DNA of 64,000 nucleotides from Sporothrix humicola (lineage: Eukaryota > Ascomycota > Sordariomycetes > Ophiostomatales > Ophiostomataceae): NCBI GenBank assembly GCA_021396245.1, contig WNYE01000025.1, positions 62,001 to 126,000 on the forward strand, written 5' to 3'. The notes under the pieces are model-generated. The model was given only the letters and a program-made list of their open reading frames with translations. It searched no databases and was not told the DNA's origin. This document shows positions 55,910 to 64,000 of this stretch, piece after piece. The translations under genes and the position numbers were made by a program. Position 1 is the first letter of the stretch. Each line of letters starts with the position of its first letter.

Positions 55910-57106
55910 ATGAGTCAAGATCCGCCACAGCAGCCGCAGCAGCGGCCGGACGAGCTCGGCCCCATCTTGCGCCTCGAGGGCGTCGACTACGACCGCCTGC
56001 CTGCCCAGAATGCAGACAGAGACGCGCTCCGGCCGCTTTTGGAGGGCACGCTCTCTGAAGCGCTGCGCTTCATTCACAGCGTCGACGAATACGACGGGCG
56101 CCGCCGTTCGAAAGGATCAGGGTCGGGCTGGTATCCAAAGGGCAGCGTCAAGTACCAAGGCGAAGGCGACATCGGCGGCCCGGGCGAGGTTGTTGTCGAG
56201 CTGCTCGAACGGAGCCTCCCAAAGAAAGACGTGGTCAAGGCGATTTCCGTTCAGACGCCCGGAGCAGCCACATCTTGGAGACGCTCGACAAAGCCCGTGT
56301 CTGAGACCTGGGTCTGCCGCCGCTCCGTCCACAACGACGAAAGAGCCGGCGGCACGGGCACCTGGCAAGAGTTTGCGGATCTCATGAAGGTCGAGCATGT
56401 CGAAACGGAACGAGACATGACGCCGACCGTTGTCAATGCGCAAAAGACGCAGACATGGCCGGCAGCCAAACTCGTTGAGGCGATCACGATGCCCGACCTC
56501 GTACCGGGGCCCAAAGTGTGGTCCAGTTTCACCCTGGACATTGTCGAGATGGAGCACGACCTCAAGACCTTGGGAGCAGACAACCGAGTCTTTCCTGTTC
56601 TGCAGATGACCTGCTTGAGCGAGGGAGGAAGCGGAGGAGAAGCACCCGAAATGCTCGTTATCAGTGTGCCCATCAACGAATGGAAGACAGTTCGCACGCC
56701 CGACGCCGGTGCAGGCGCCCCCAAAAAGGTGATTGAGGGTCGCAGCGATTTTACGATTGGCTCGTACGTCAGCATCGAGCGCTTTCGCAAGGTGCCAAAC
56801 AAGGGCAATGGCAGCAATGTCCCCAATAACGTGAGTACTAGAAACGGCGAACCTACGATGAGTGAAGCCCGATTTAAGAACCACGATGCTGACAATATAC
56901 AGAACTCTCAGATCGAATGGGTTATGGCGACGGCGTCTCATGCTCGGGGCTGGATTCCGCTGTTTATGCAGAAGCCTTTCATCCCAAAGAAAGTCGCGAT
57001 AGACGTGCCCTTGTTTCTCAAATTCATGTCAGGGCGGCGCAGCGCAGCACCGAAAGCACAAAACGGCGGAGGCGCCCCAAATGCCGCCGAACCACAGGCA
57101 CAGTAA
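55910..57106 (+). CDS. DUF3074 (START-like) family protein
   Basis: Exons 55910-56830 and 56903-57106, with a 72-base intron (GTGAGT, branch GCTGAC, ACAG), give 374 residues. The intron is a multiple of three and has no stop, so an unspliced frame also reads through and would add 24 residues. The sequence fits the fungal DUF3074 family (PF11274), a START-like domain thought from its fold class to bind a hydrophobic ligand: GSGWYPKGSVKYQGEGDI is not the catalytic site of any enzyme I know, and the conserved core runs over WVCRRSVHNDERAGGTGTW, EFADLMKVEHVETERDMTPT and IEWVMATASHARGWIPLFMQ. The N- and C-termini are Pro/Gln- and Ala-rich and probably disordered. No signal peptide or membrane span is present. 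Function is unknown. Confidence 0.85.
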   Translation: MSQDPPQQPQQRPDELGPILRLEGVDYDRLPAQNADRDALRPLLEGTLSEALRFIHSVDEYDGRRRSKGSGSGWYPKGSVKYQGEGDIGGPGEVVVELLERSLPKKDVVKAISVQTPGAATSWRRSTKPVSETWVCRRSVHNDERAGGTGTWQEFADLMKVEHVETERDMTPTVVNAQKTQTWPAAKLVEAITMPDLVPGPKVWSSFTLDIVEMEHDLKTLGADNRVFPVLQMTCLSEGGSGGEAPEMLVISVPINEWKTVRTPDAGAGAPKKVIEGRSDFTIGSYVSIERFRKVPNKGNGSNVPNNVSTRNGEPTMSEARFKNHDADNIQNSQIEWVMATASHARGWIPLFMQKPFIPKKVAIDVPLFLKFMSGRRSAAPKAQNGGGAPNAAEPQAQ

Positions 57107-57520
57107 CTTCTAACCAATATACCCCCATGCCCTTTTCACTGTTTATCAGATGAAGCGATCGGATAAAGTTTTAATGCTTTTTTTTTCTATTGATTTTATC
57201 CCAACCTTAGATAAACAAAATTATATGAAGCCCAGTATTCTACCTCTGCGTCGACTCTCGTTTGTTTGCATATGTGCGATGCCCATCCCGTGTAAACTTT
57301 ACTACTGTATGAACAAGGAACAAGGCGAGGGTAAAATGAGGAAAACAAGGAAACAAGAGAAAACGGGGGACGGTAGAAACTCGACCGAGGGCAAAAAAAG
57401 TATGAAATTTTGTGGTACAACGAAGATATGCCGCGGCAAAACAGATATAAAAGACATAACAGTTAAGAAACATCACCAACTCTACTCAGATTTCACTCAT
57501 AATCCTTGTATGCACTACGC
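57107..57520. other. Convergent 3' spacer, DUF3074 gene/SDH1
   Basis: This is A/T-rich spacer between convergent genes, with T-rich and A-rich tracts that can serve as 3' ends for both. No gene was seen. Confidence 0.55.
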
Positions 57521-59917
57521 TTAGTACACACGCTTGAAGGGCGGCACGGGCTTGCACTCGTTCTCGTCCAGGGTGGTGCTGATGACCTTGCGGTACTTGA
57601 GCTCGACGGGGCCGTGGGGCTCGCGCTGGAAGGTCAGGGTGTGCTTCATCCAGTTGACGTCGTCACGGTCGGGGTAGTCCTCGCGGGCGTGGGCACCACG
57701 CGACTCCTTGCGGTTGGCAGCGGCGGTGGCGGTTTGGGCGCTGGTCACGTTAGTAAGAATTCAAATTTTGTTAGTGGGGGAGGACGGGGTACATACGCGC
57801 AAGTGAGCAGATTCCGGAGCTCGAGGGTCTCGACCAGGTCCGAGTTCCAGATCATGCTGCGGTCCTTGATGCCGACCTCGCCAAAGGTGCCGTCGACCTT
57901 GGTGATGTTGCGGACACCGTCGTCGAGCGACTCCTGGGTACGGAACACGCTGACGTCCGTCTGCATGGTCTTCTGCATGGCCAGGCGGATCTCGGCGGTC
58001 GTGCGGGGGCCGTCGGCGTTGCGGATCTTGTCGAGGTACTCAATCGAGTCGGCGGCGGCGTCGGCGCGCAGGGGCTTGAGCTTGGTGCCGGGGCTCGAGG
58101 TGTCACGGATCTGGTGCGAGACGGCACGGCCGAACACAACGAGATCCAACAGCGAGTTGGCACCCAGACGGTTGGCACCGTGGACAGACACACAGGCGGC
58201 CTCACCGCAGGCGTACAGGCCGGGCACAATCTTGTCGTTGCCGTTGTCGTCGACGGTCAGGACCTCACCAGTGTACTTGGTGGGGATACCACCCATGTTG
58301 TAGTGGACGGTGGGCAGGACAGGGATGGGCTGCTTGCGGACATCGACACCAGAGAAAATGCTGGCAGTCTCCGAGATACCGGGCAAACGCTCGGCAAGGA
58401 CCTCAGCAGGCAGATGGCTCAGCTGCAGGTAGATGTGGTCCTTGTCGGGGCCGACACCACGGCCCTCGCGGATCTCCAGGGTCATGGAACGCGAGACGAC
58501 GTCACGCGAGGCCAGATCTTTGGCGGTGGGGGCGTAACGCTCCATGAAGCGCTCACCCTCGCTGTTCAGCAGGTAACCACCCTCACCACGAGCACCCTCG
58601 GTGATCAGGCAGCCGGCGCCGTAGATACCGGTAGGGTGGAACTGGACGAACTCGAGATCCTGGTTGGGCAGGCCGGCGCGGGCAACCATGGCCATACCGT
58701 CACCCGTGCAAGTGTGGGCAGACGTGCAGCTGAAGTAGGCGCGGCCGTAACCACCAGTGGCCAGGACAGTGTGGTTGGCAAGGAAGCGGTGCAGGGTGCC
58801 GTCCTCCTGGTTGTAGGCGAGGACACCGCGGCACTCACCGTCCTCCATGATCAGGTCGATGACAAAGTACTCGATGAAGTAGTTGGTGTTGTGGCGCAGA
58901 GACTGGCCGTAGAGAGTGTGCAGCAGGGCGTGGCCGGTACGATCGGCAGCGGCGCAGCAACGGTAGGCCTGACCACCCTTGCCGTACTCGCGGGACTGAC
59001 CACCGAAAGCGCGCTGGTAGCTGTGGAAGTTAGTACGGGTGTCGGGTCACAGATGATTTTCTTTCTCTTTCTTCCCAACTCACATCTTGCCCTCGTCGGT
59101 ACGCGAGAATGGGCAGCCGTAGTTCTCAAGCTCGATAATCGAGGCCGGGGCCTCACGGGTCATGTAGTGGATGGCGTCCTGGTCACCGAGCCAGTCGGAA
59201 CCCTTGACGGTGTCGTACATGTGCCAGCGCCAGTCGTCCTTGTGCATGTTGCCGAGAGCGGCGTTGATGCCACCCTGGGCGGCGACAGTGTGGCTTCGGG
59301 TGGGGAACAGCTTCGATATACAGGCAGTGTTGAAGCCGGCCTCGGCCAGACCGAAAGCGGCGCGCAGACCGGAGCCACCAGCACCGACAACGAGGGCATC
59401 GTACTCGTGGTCCTATCGTGGGAGTAGAGTTAGCCAGCTGTCGGATTTGAAATATGGGACGGCCCAACACGCGACAGATAGACTTACAATGACGGGGTAC
59501 TTGCTGCTCACGAACGAGGAAGCCTCCTTGGCGCGGAGCGGGCCGTTTGCGAAGACGCGAGCTGGAGAGGAGAGCACAAGTTAGCTTGTGCGCTCATGGC
59601 TGTCTTGACTGCCTCAACTGGCATTGCTTATCGTGGCTTGTCGGGAGCAACTTACCGGCACGCGGCGTAGAAGAGAAGTTTCTTGTGGTCTGGAACTATT
59701 TCCGAGAAATGCCGTGTTAGCAATTGTTCGACCCAATCTCTCAGAGAGCTCTCTCCTGCTTCCTGTCCTCGTCGTCCGGGTCCTCGGCGATCCTGTCTGC
59801 GCCTCGACCTCGAATCGCATCGTCGGAAGAGGGGAGTTTATTGTTTTGGAGGGGCCAAATACGCACAGCTGGCCGGGCAATTGTTGCCAGGCGCTTCCAT
59901 GCCCCTGTGGACGCCAT
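57521..59917 (-). CDS. SDH1: Succinate dehydrogenase flavoprotein subunit
   Basis: Six exons on the minus strand: 59917-59867, 59695-59656, 59561-59488, 59412-59084, 59020-57797 and 57740-57521, with introns of 171, 94, 75, 63 and 56 bases. They join in frame to 645 residues, the normal size. The presequence (MASTGAWKRLATIARPA, then FQTTRNFSSTPRA) directs import. The FAD-binding Rossmann motif VVGAGGSGLRAA lies near 63-74, and the covalent flavin site is the His of RSHTVAAQGG near 100. Further blocks: EFVQFHPTGIYGAG, TVHYNMGGIPT, CVSVHGANRLGANSLLD and the C-terminal NRKESRGAHAREDYPDRDD. The protein oxidises succinate in complex II of the matrix-side inner membrane and is part of the TCA cycle. 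The first two small exons were assigned from splice consensus and frame, so exon 1 is the least certain. Confidence 0.93.
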
Positions 59918-61408
59918 TTTGTATGTGTGTCGCGCTCGATAGTACGGGCGTGTTGTATAAAGCTGTCGTCGGCGAGAACGGGGTGTTCCCTGGTCGTCGA
60001 AATCTCGAGGAAAAGAGGCCGAAAAAAAGAGCCGAGCTTCGTCTCGTGAGAATCAGCGAGGCTTTGTCTGGTGTCACCCAAAACAACAGACGAAAGAGAA
60101 GAAGAAAAAGGGACAAAATCCGACGACAGGCCGAACTTTGGACGAAAGAGGGGAATTTCGATTGTGGTGAGAAGGAAAACGAAGCTTGGTTGTAGAAAGA
60201 TCCAAGATCGGGAAGGGGGAAAAAAGAAAGAACGTGCCAATTGAGGTTCAAAGAATTGGCCCCGGAAAGTCGCCCATGACGAAGAAAAAAGGGCAACCGC
60301 ACAATTCCGAGCCGCCTGGGTTTGGGGTAGGAGCAACTGGGTGGTGCTACTGGGCGCTCTTTCTTCCCCCGGGAACCCGCACAAGAATCCCCTCCAATTG
60401 GGGGGGGAGGACTGGAAGGAGCGGTCGCTGTTTCCTACTGTTTTGGCACTTTTTAGCAGGTGCGTGCCCTTTCACAGTGAGCAGTGGGCAGTGGGTGGGC
60501 TCCTTCCGTCGAAAATCGGTCCCCCGCGCTGGCCAATCTGATGGCTGGCATTTCTCATTACTCCACCCAGAACCTAGGGCGCTATAGCCAACCACTGTGG
60601 TGTTTTGGCTTTCAAACTGGGCCTCTCCAGCCAAAAAGTCCACCAAAACCGCGACCCCACAGTCCCGCTCTCTCTCCGACAACCTCGCTCTCTTTTTTTC
60701 GCAAGCAAAAAGAGCAACTGCTTAGCCGAGCACCTGCCGAGAGCATGGTCCGTGCGTCAGCACCAAGTGCTTTCCACCAAAAGGAGTTGACCGCGCCTTC
60801 CATCTGAAGTTCATTGGAGAAACGTTTAACAGCATGGACATCGTGATCGTACCTTCTCTGTTAAAGCCCAATTGACGATGTTTGAATCAATTGAGGCACT
60901 TTTTGTCTTGAGTATCATCAATGGCACTTTCTGTCCTGCGCATGCCCTCCTGCCACTTACAGCGAATTGCCCGATTGAGCCAGGACGGGCTGGATGTTGC
61001 ACAGGACGTCGTATGTACCTTGGCGCAAACCGTGATCCATCTAAAAAAGCATGTGACAGGCACAACACAACGACACGACTGCGACTACCACGAACAAGTC
61101 CGCCGACCGTTCTTCAACGACAGGTGACAGGCGCTGGTCGCAATTGGTACCTTTTTCAAATAATGTTTGGCAATATGCTTAAGTATGCAATTTCTTTCTT
61201 TCATTAACCTGATTAATCTTTTTCTAGAAAGCTGCGAGCATGCTCCTCGTTCTATCTGCGAACATGAAAAACAAACCCAGCAAATGCAAACAAAAGTCAG
61301 ATGCTCTATCCAAACGCCAAACAAATAGTAATAATCATCACCGACAATGCAGACATGATAATACTTTCGAGGTATCAACGAAGAAAAAGAGAAACTCCTT
61401 CACCCCGC
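59918..61408. promoter_or_regulatory. SDH1 upstream region and 3' end of the PX gene
   Basis: This is 1.5 kb between two minus-strand genes. CCAAT motifs occur at 60236-60260 (inverted pair), 60394-60401 (CCAATTGG palindrome) and 60533-60537. The SDH1-proximal 250 bases are A/G-rich on the plus strand, i.e. pyrimidine-rich on the SDH1 strand, as for a leader. The 60850-61408 segment holds no coding signal beyond 3' sequence of the PX gene. Confidence 0.5.
60236..60401. promoter_or_regulatory. CCAAT inverted repeats upstream of SDH1
   Basis: GCCAATT (60236-60242) and AATTGGC (60254-60260) form a perfect seven-base inverted repeat, and CCAATTGG at 60394-60401 is a self-complementary double site. 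They lie about 320-485 bases upstream of the SDH1 ATG. HAP/CBC control of respiratory genes through CCAAT boxes is well established in fungi, so a role in SDH1 expression is plausible but inferred. Confidence 0.5.
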
Positions 61409-64000
61409 CTACTCCGCCAGCACGGCACGGAGCATCGCCAAAAAGTTCTCGTTGAGCTTGTAGATCTCGCTCACGGCCGGCTTCGTCGGCTCACCTGCCG
61501 TGCGCCGTAGCCGGTCCTGCCGTTTCGCTCTGCGACGCCGCTCGGCCTCGATCGGATCCAGGTCGTCGTCCTCCTCCTCCGCCGCCTCGTCTTCCGAATC
61601 GTCGAAATCGTCATAATTCATTTCCTGGAGGTCCGAGGCGTTCAGGCCGAAATCGCCGGCACTGAACCCGCCAGGGACCGTCGACAGGCCGTCTTCGCCG
61701 GTTGCGTCGCCCTCGGCGGCCATCTTTTGCCGCGTCTTGTCCTGGTGCCACTTCTTGCGCGCCTCCTGCCAGGCGATGAGGCTGTTGATCTCGGCAATGG
61801 CCTTTTCCTTGTCAATGGCGCCCATGCTGACGGACCCTTCGAACAAGGCGTTGATGTCGAGCGTGCCGTTCGTGGGACCCTTGCGCAGGAACTCGAGAAT
61901 GCCCTCGATCCAGCCCATGAGCTGCGTGAAGAGGCCGTTGTCGTGCGTGTGCACCTCGTGGACGAATTTGTAAAAGTTGTGCTCGTGGCGCTGGCACAGG
62001 TCAATGAAGGCCTGCACGGTCTGGTTAGGATCGGCAGAGGCATCTTGTTCCCGGCACTTTTCGACAACCTGCATCATGTCGTCGATGAACAGCGAAAAGT
62101 CGGTGACGCTGCTGTAGACGTTGGCGGACTTGTAGACACGGACGAGGGGTTCGTAGAAGATGGTAAAGAGGTCGCGGAACAAGCTCAGCGTCACGGGCTC
62201 CTCGATCAAGTTGAGCATCATGGCCTTGTCGCGCTGGCGCGTGTAGAGCTTCATGAGCTGCTTGAGGTACGAGAACAGCTCGGCACCCTGCTTCAGCTCG
62301 TCATCGACGTTCTCAACAGCAGAGTTGAAGGCCACGTAGGCATTGTAGAGGCGGCCAATCTGCTCGGGCTGCAGCGGCGGCTCGATCAGCTCAGACCGCA
62401 GAATGCCAACAATGATATCAACGTCGTCGTTGATCGCCTCGTCGCGGATAATCTCCTTGACAGCCTGGTCGGCATCCGAAAAGGCCTTGAGCTTGCTGAC
62501 AAACACCGGATCGTCGATCTTGGCCGCCAGGGAGTCAATGGACTTTTGGAAGTTGCGGATACCGTCGTTGAGTGTCAGAGAGAAGATGCGTTGCATCAGC
62601 GACCGTGTTCCGAATGGCTGAGCCAAGAAGACATCGAGAACGCCGGACATAACGGCAGCGGGATTGGCGATGCGGATGACGTTCTTGATAACCGTGTACG
62701 GGATCAGGGAGTGGATGCGCTTGGCCTGGGCAAAGAGCTCGGGCGAGTTGTCTTCGGCAAGGAACAGGTGGTAGATCGTCGCGGCGACTTCGATGCGAAG
62801 CCACTCGGCAAACTTTTGGTACTGGATGCTCAGGTCGCCAATGGTCTTCTTCTCCTTGATCTCCTTGAACAGCATAGTCAGACCATTGCGTTCGACGATA
62901 TCTTGGCGGAATTGCTCCATGTAGACATCGAGGTCCGCGGCCCGCTTGCGTGCGATCTCGTAAAACTTTTTCTGCTCCTCCACGCGCTTCTTGTCGACCT
63001 CGCTTCTGCGCATAATGTCGTCGACGTCTTCGTCTCGTGGGGTGATCGGGTCGCGGGTGAGGAAGTCCTGCATAGCCTTTGTGCGGGCGATTTGGGGGTT
63101 GTGGAGAAGGGTGCGGAGGAAGGCGCGCAGAGAAATGCGCTGGTTCTCGCGCCACAGCACAACGCTCTCGGCCTGCTTTTCTTGGCCGGTAGCAACCGTC
63201 GGGCTCGGTGGTGTGGGGTTGTCGAGCGATACACGGGGAGATGCCCGCCCGGATCCGTTTCTACGATGCTCCCGAACTGTGAGGTTCTTGAGAGACTCTC
63301 CCACCCCGTTGGGGCCGAGACCGGTCGGGCTGGTCAGAGTCGATGCCGAAGATATCGAGGAAACATCCGACTCGTTGGAGCCCATCATGCCGCTCATGAG
63401 GTTCGATGCTGTCGAGCTCGTCTTGTTCTTTCGTGGTAGTGGAGGGAGGACACGGCCGGGAAGTTCTGCACGGAGAGCCTTGTAGAGACGACCAAAGTCG
63501 CCATAACGGCGGCCGACAAAGTGCTCCAGCTCGCCCTTTCTCTTGATCCGAAGAATGAATTCCTATCTCTGTTAGTGGACGATCAAGATTGAAATATAAA
63601 GCAGTGGGAGGTTGCGTACAGCATGTTGGTGATAGCGGATGTTGCGCTTGATGGAGATGACGCGCACTGCGGCCACATTCACGTCCCAGCCGTTGACAAA
63701 GTTGCCTTCGGGCATGGAGCCCAGGACACCGGTATCGATCGCATCGCGGTCGACGATTTCGAGCTCGGAGAAGCGGATCCGCTCTTCAAAGCCAGAGGAT
63801 GTACGCACGCCAGAGACCATCATGAGCTCGACAAGCTTCTGGGCCTTCATGGCCAGCTTGCGACGTTTGGTTTCTTCGAGGCGGTCTTCGGACGACGAGA
63901 TGTTTTTCGTAGCAAACGATTCGAGGAACTAGCACTGCAGTTAGTATGTTTAACAAAAGAAAAGTACACGGACCGTTATACTCACCACCTGCAGCTTATC
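61409..64000 (-). CDS. PX-domain protein of the YPR097W/DUF3818 family, C-terminal part
   Basis: Three exons are visible on the minus strand: 64000-63986 (cut by the window end), 63928-63620 and 63562-61409, with two 57-base introns (GTGAGT..CTAG; GTACGC..GATAG). They give the last 825 residues. A PX domain spans the second exon and the start of the third: RIRFSELEIVDRDA, NVAAVRVISIKRNIRYHQHA, EFILRIKRKGELEHF, VGRRYGDFGRLYKALR and PGRVLPPLPRK, the last two being the phosphoinositide-binding signature. A long helical region follows, with the PX-associated and DUF3818 blocks (LRAFLRTLLHNPQIARTKAM, LIPYTVIKNVIRIANPAAVM, SLFRDLFTIFYEPLVRVYKS), then an acidic tail and basic RRRRAKRQDRLRR. Yeast YPR097W (Lec1) has this architecture and is linked to membrane lipid handling. 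The N-terminus lies outside the window. Confidence 0.87.

Noticed and set aside
58114..59427. 437-codon open frame on the plus strand
   Set aside because: It is antisense to SDH1, crosses SDH1 introns, and has Gly/Val/Thr-rich composition typical of the reverse frame of GC-rich genes.
61727..63439. 570-codon open frame on the plus strand
   Set aside because: It is antisense to the PX/DUF3818 gene, whose minus-strand product has clear domains and splice structure. The plus frame is Leu/Val/Asp-rich without family resemblance, as expected from codon bias.
1..64000. CRISPR array or bacterial-type operon
   Set aside because: The window is eukaryotic with spliced genes; the tandem repeats seen have no spacers.

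Overview
The window is nuclear DNA of a filamentous ascomycete (Pezizomycotina). Evidence: short introns of 50-100 bases with GTRNGT donors and CTAAC-type branch points, GC-rich third codon positions, long pyrimidine-rich leaders, CCAAT boxes, and a set of orthologs typical of Sordariomycetes (ZAP1/zafA-type zinc regulator, KIP2/KipA kinesin, DUF3074 protein, PX/DUF3818 protein, N-myristoylated MGNLCGK protein). The very long gene-free stretches beside compact genes would fit a group such as the Ophiostomatales, but that placement is a guess. No transposon, rRNA, convincing tRNA or CRISPR array was seen.

Layout. 1-5 kb: 3' end of ATP10 (mitochondrial ATP synthase assembly), GOS1 (Golgi Qb-SNARE, minus strand) and RPL35 (uL29). 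5.3-7.8 kb: a zinc-responsive C2H2 factor of the Zap1/ZafA type (minus), followed by a 4.7 kb gene-free region. 12.5-19.3 kb: a small putatively N-myristoylated protein, the spliceosomal DEAD-box helicase PRP5 (minus) and a mitochondrial HMG-box protein. 20.1-28.9 kb: a conserved fungal protein of unknown function (minus), ERG26, a STK19-family winged-helix protein and an F-box protein. 28.9-39.0 kb holds no gene I can support. 39.0-42.1 kb: the kinesin KIP2/KipA, followed by another 7 kb without a firm gene. 49.1-57.1 kb: a type II membrane fucosyltransferase-like protein, CYP51/ERG11 and a DUF3074 protein. 57.5-64.0 kb: SDH1 with six exons (minus) and a PX-domain protein of the YPR097W/DUF3818 family (minus, cut by the window end).

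There is no biosynthetic cluster or operon. The genes are housekeeping loci with independent promoters, several of them divergent pairs. Two ergosterol enzymes (ERG26, ERG11) lie 31 kb apart, and three products act in mitochondria (ATP10, the HMG-box protein, SDH1). All exon boundaries were derived by hand from frame continuity, splice consensus and remembered family conservation; no search was run. The most noteworthy items are a minimal uORF whose stop overlaps the STK19-family start codon, an in-frame 72-base intron in the DUF3074 gene, an RPL35 first exon consisting of the start codon alone, a His-rich segment beside a degenerate finger in the zinc regulator, paired inverted CCAAT boxes upstream of SDH1 and CYP51, and two very long gene-free regions that contain a local cluster of TACGGAGTA motifs, tandem repeats and a possible cryptic gene.
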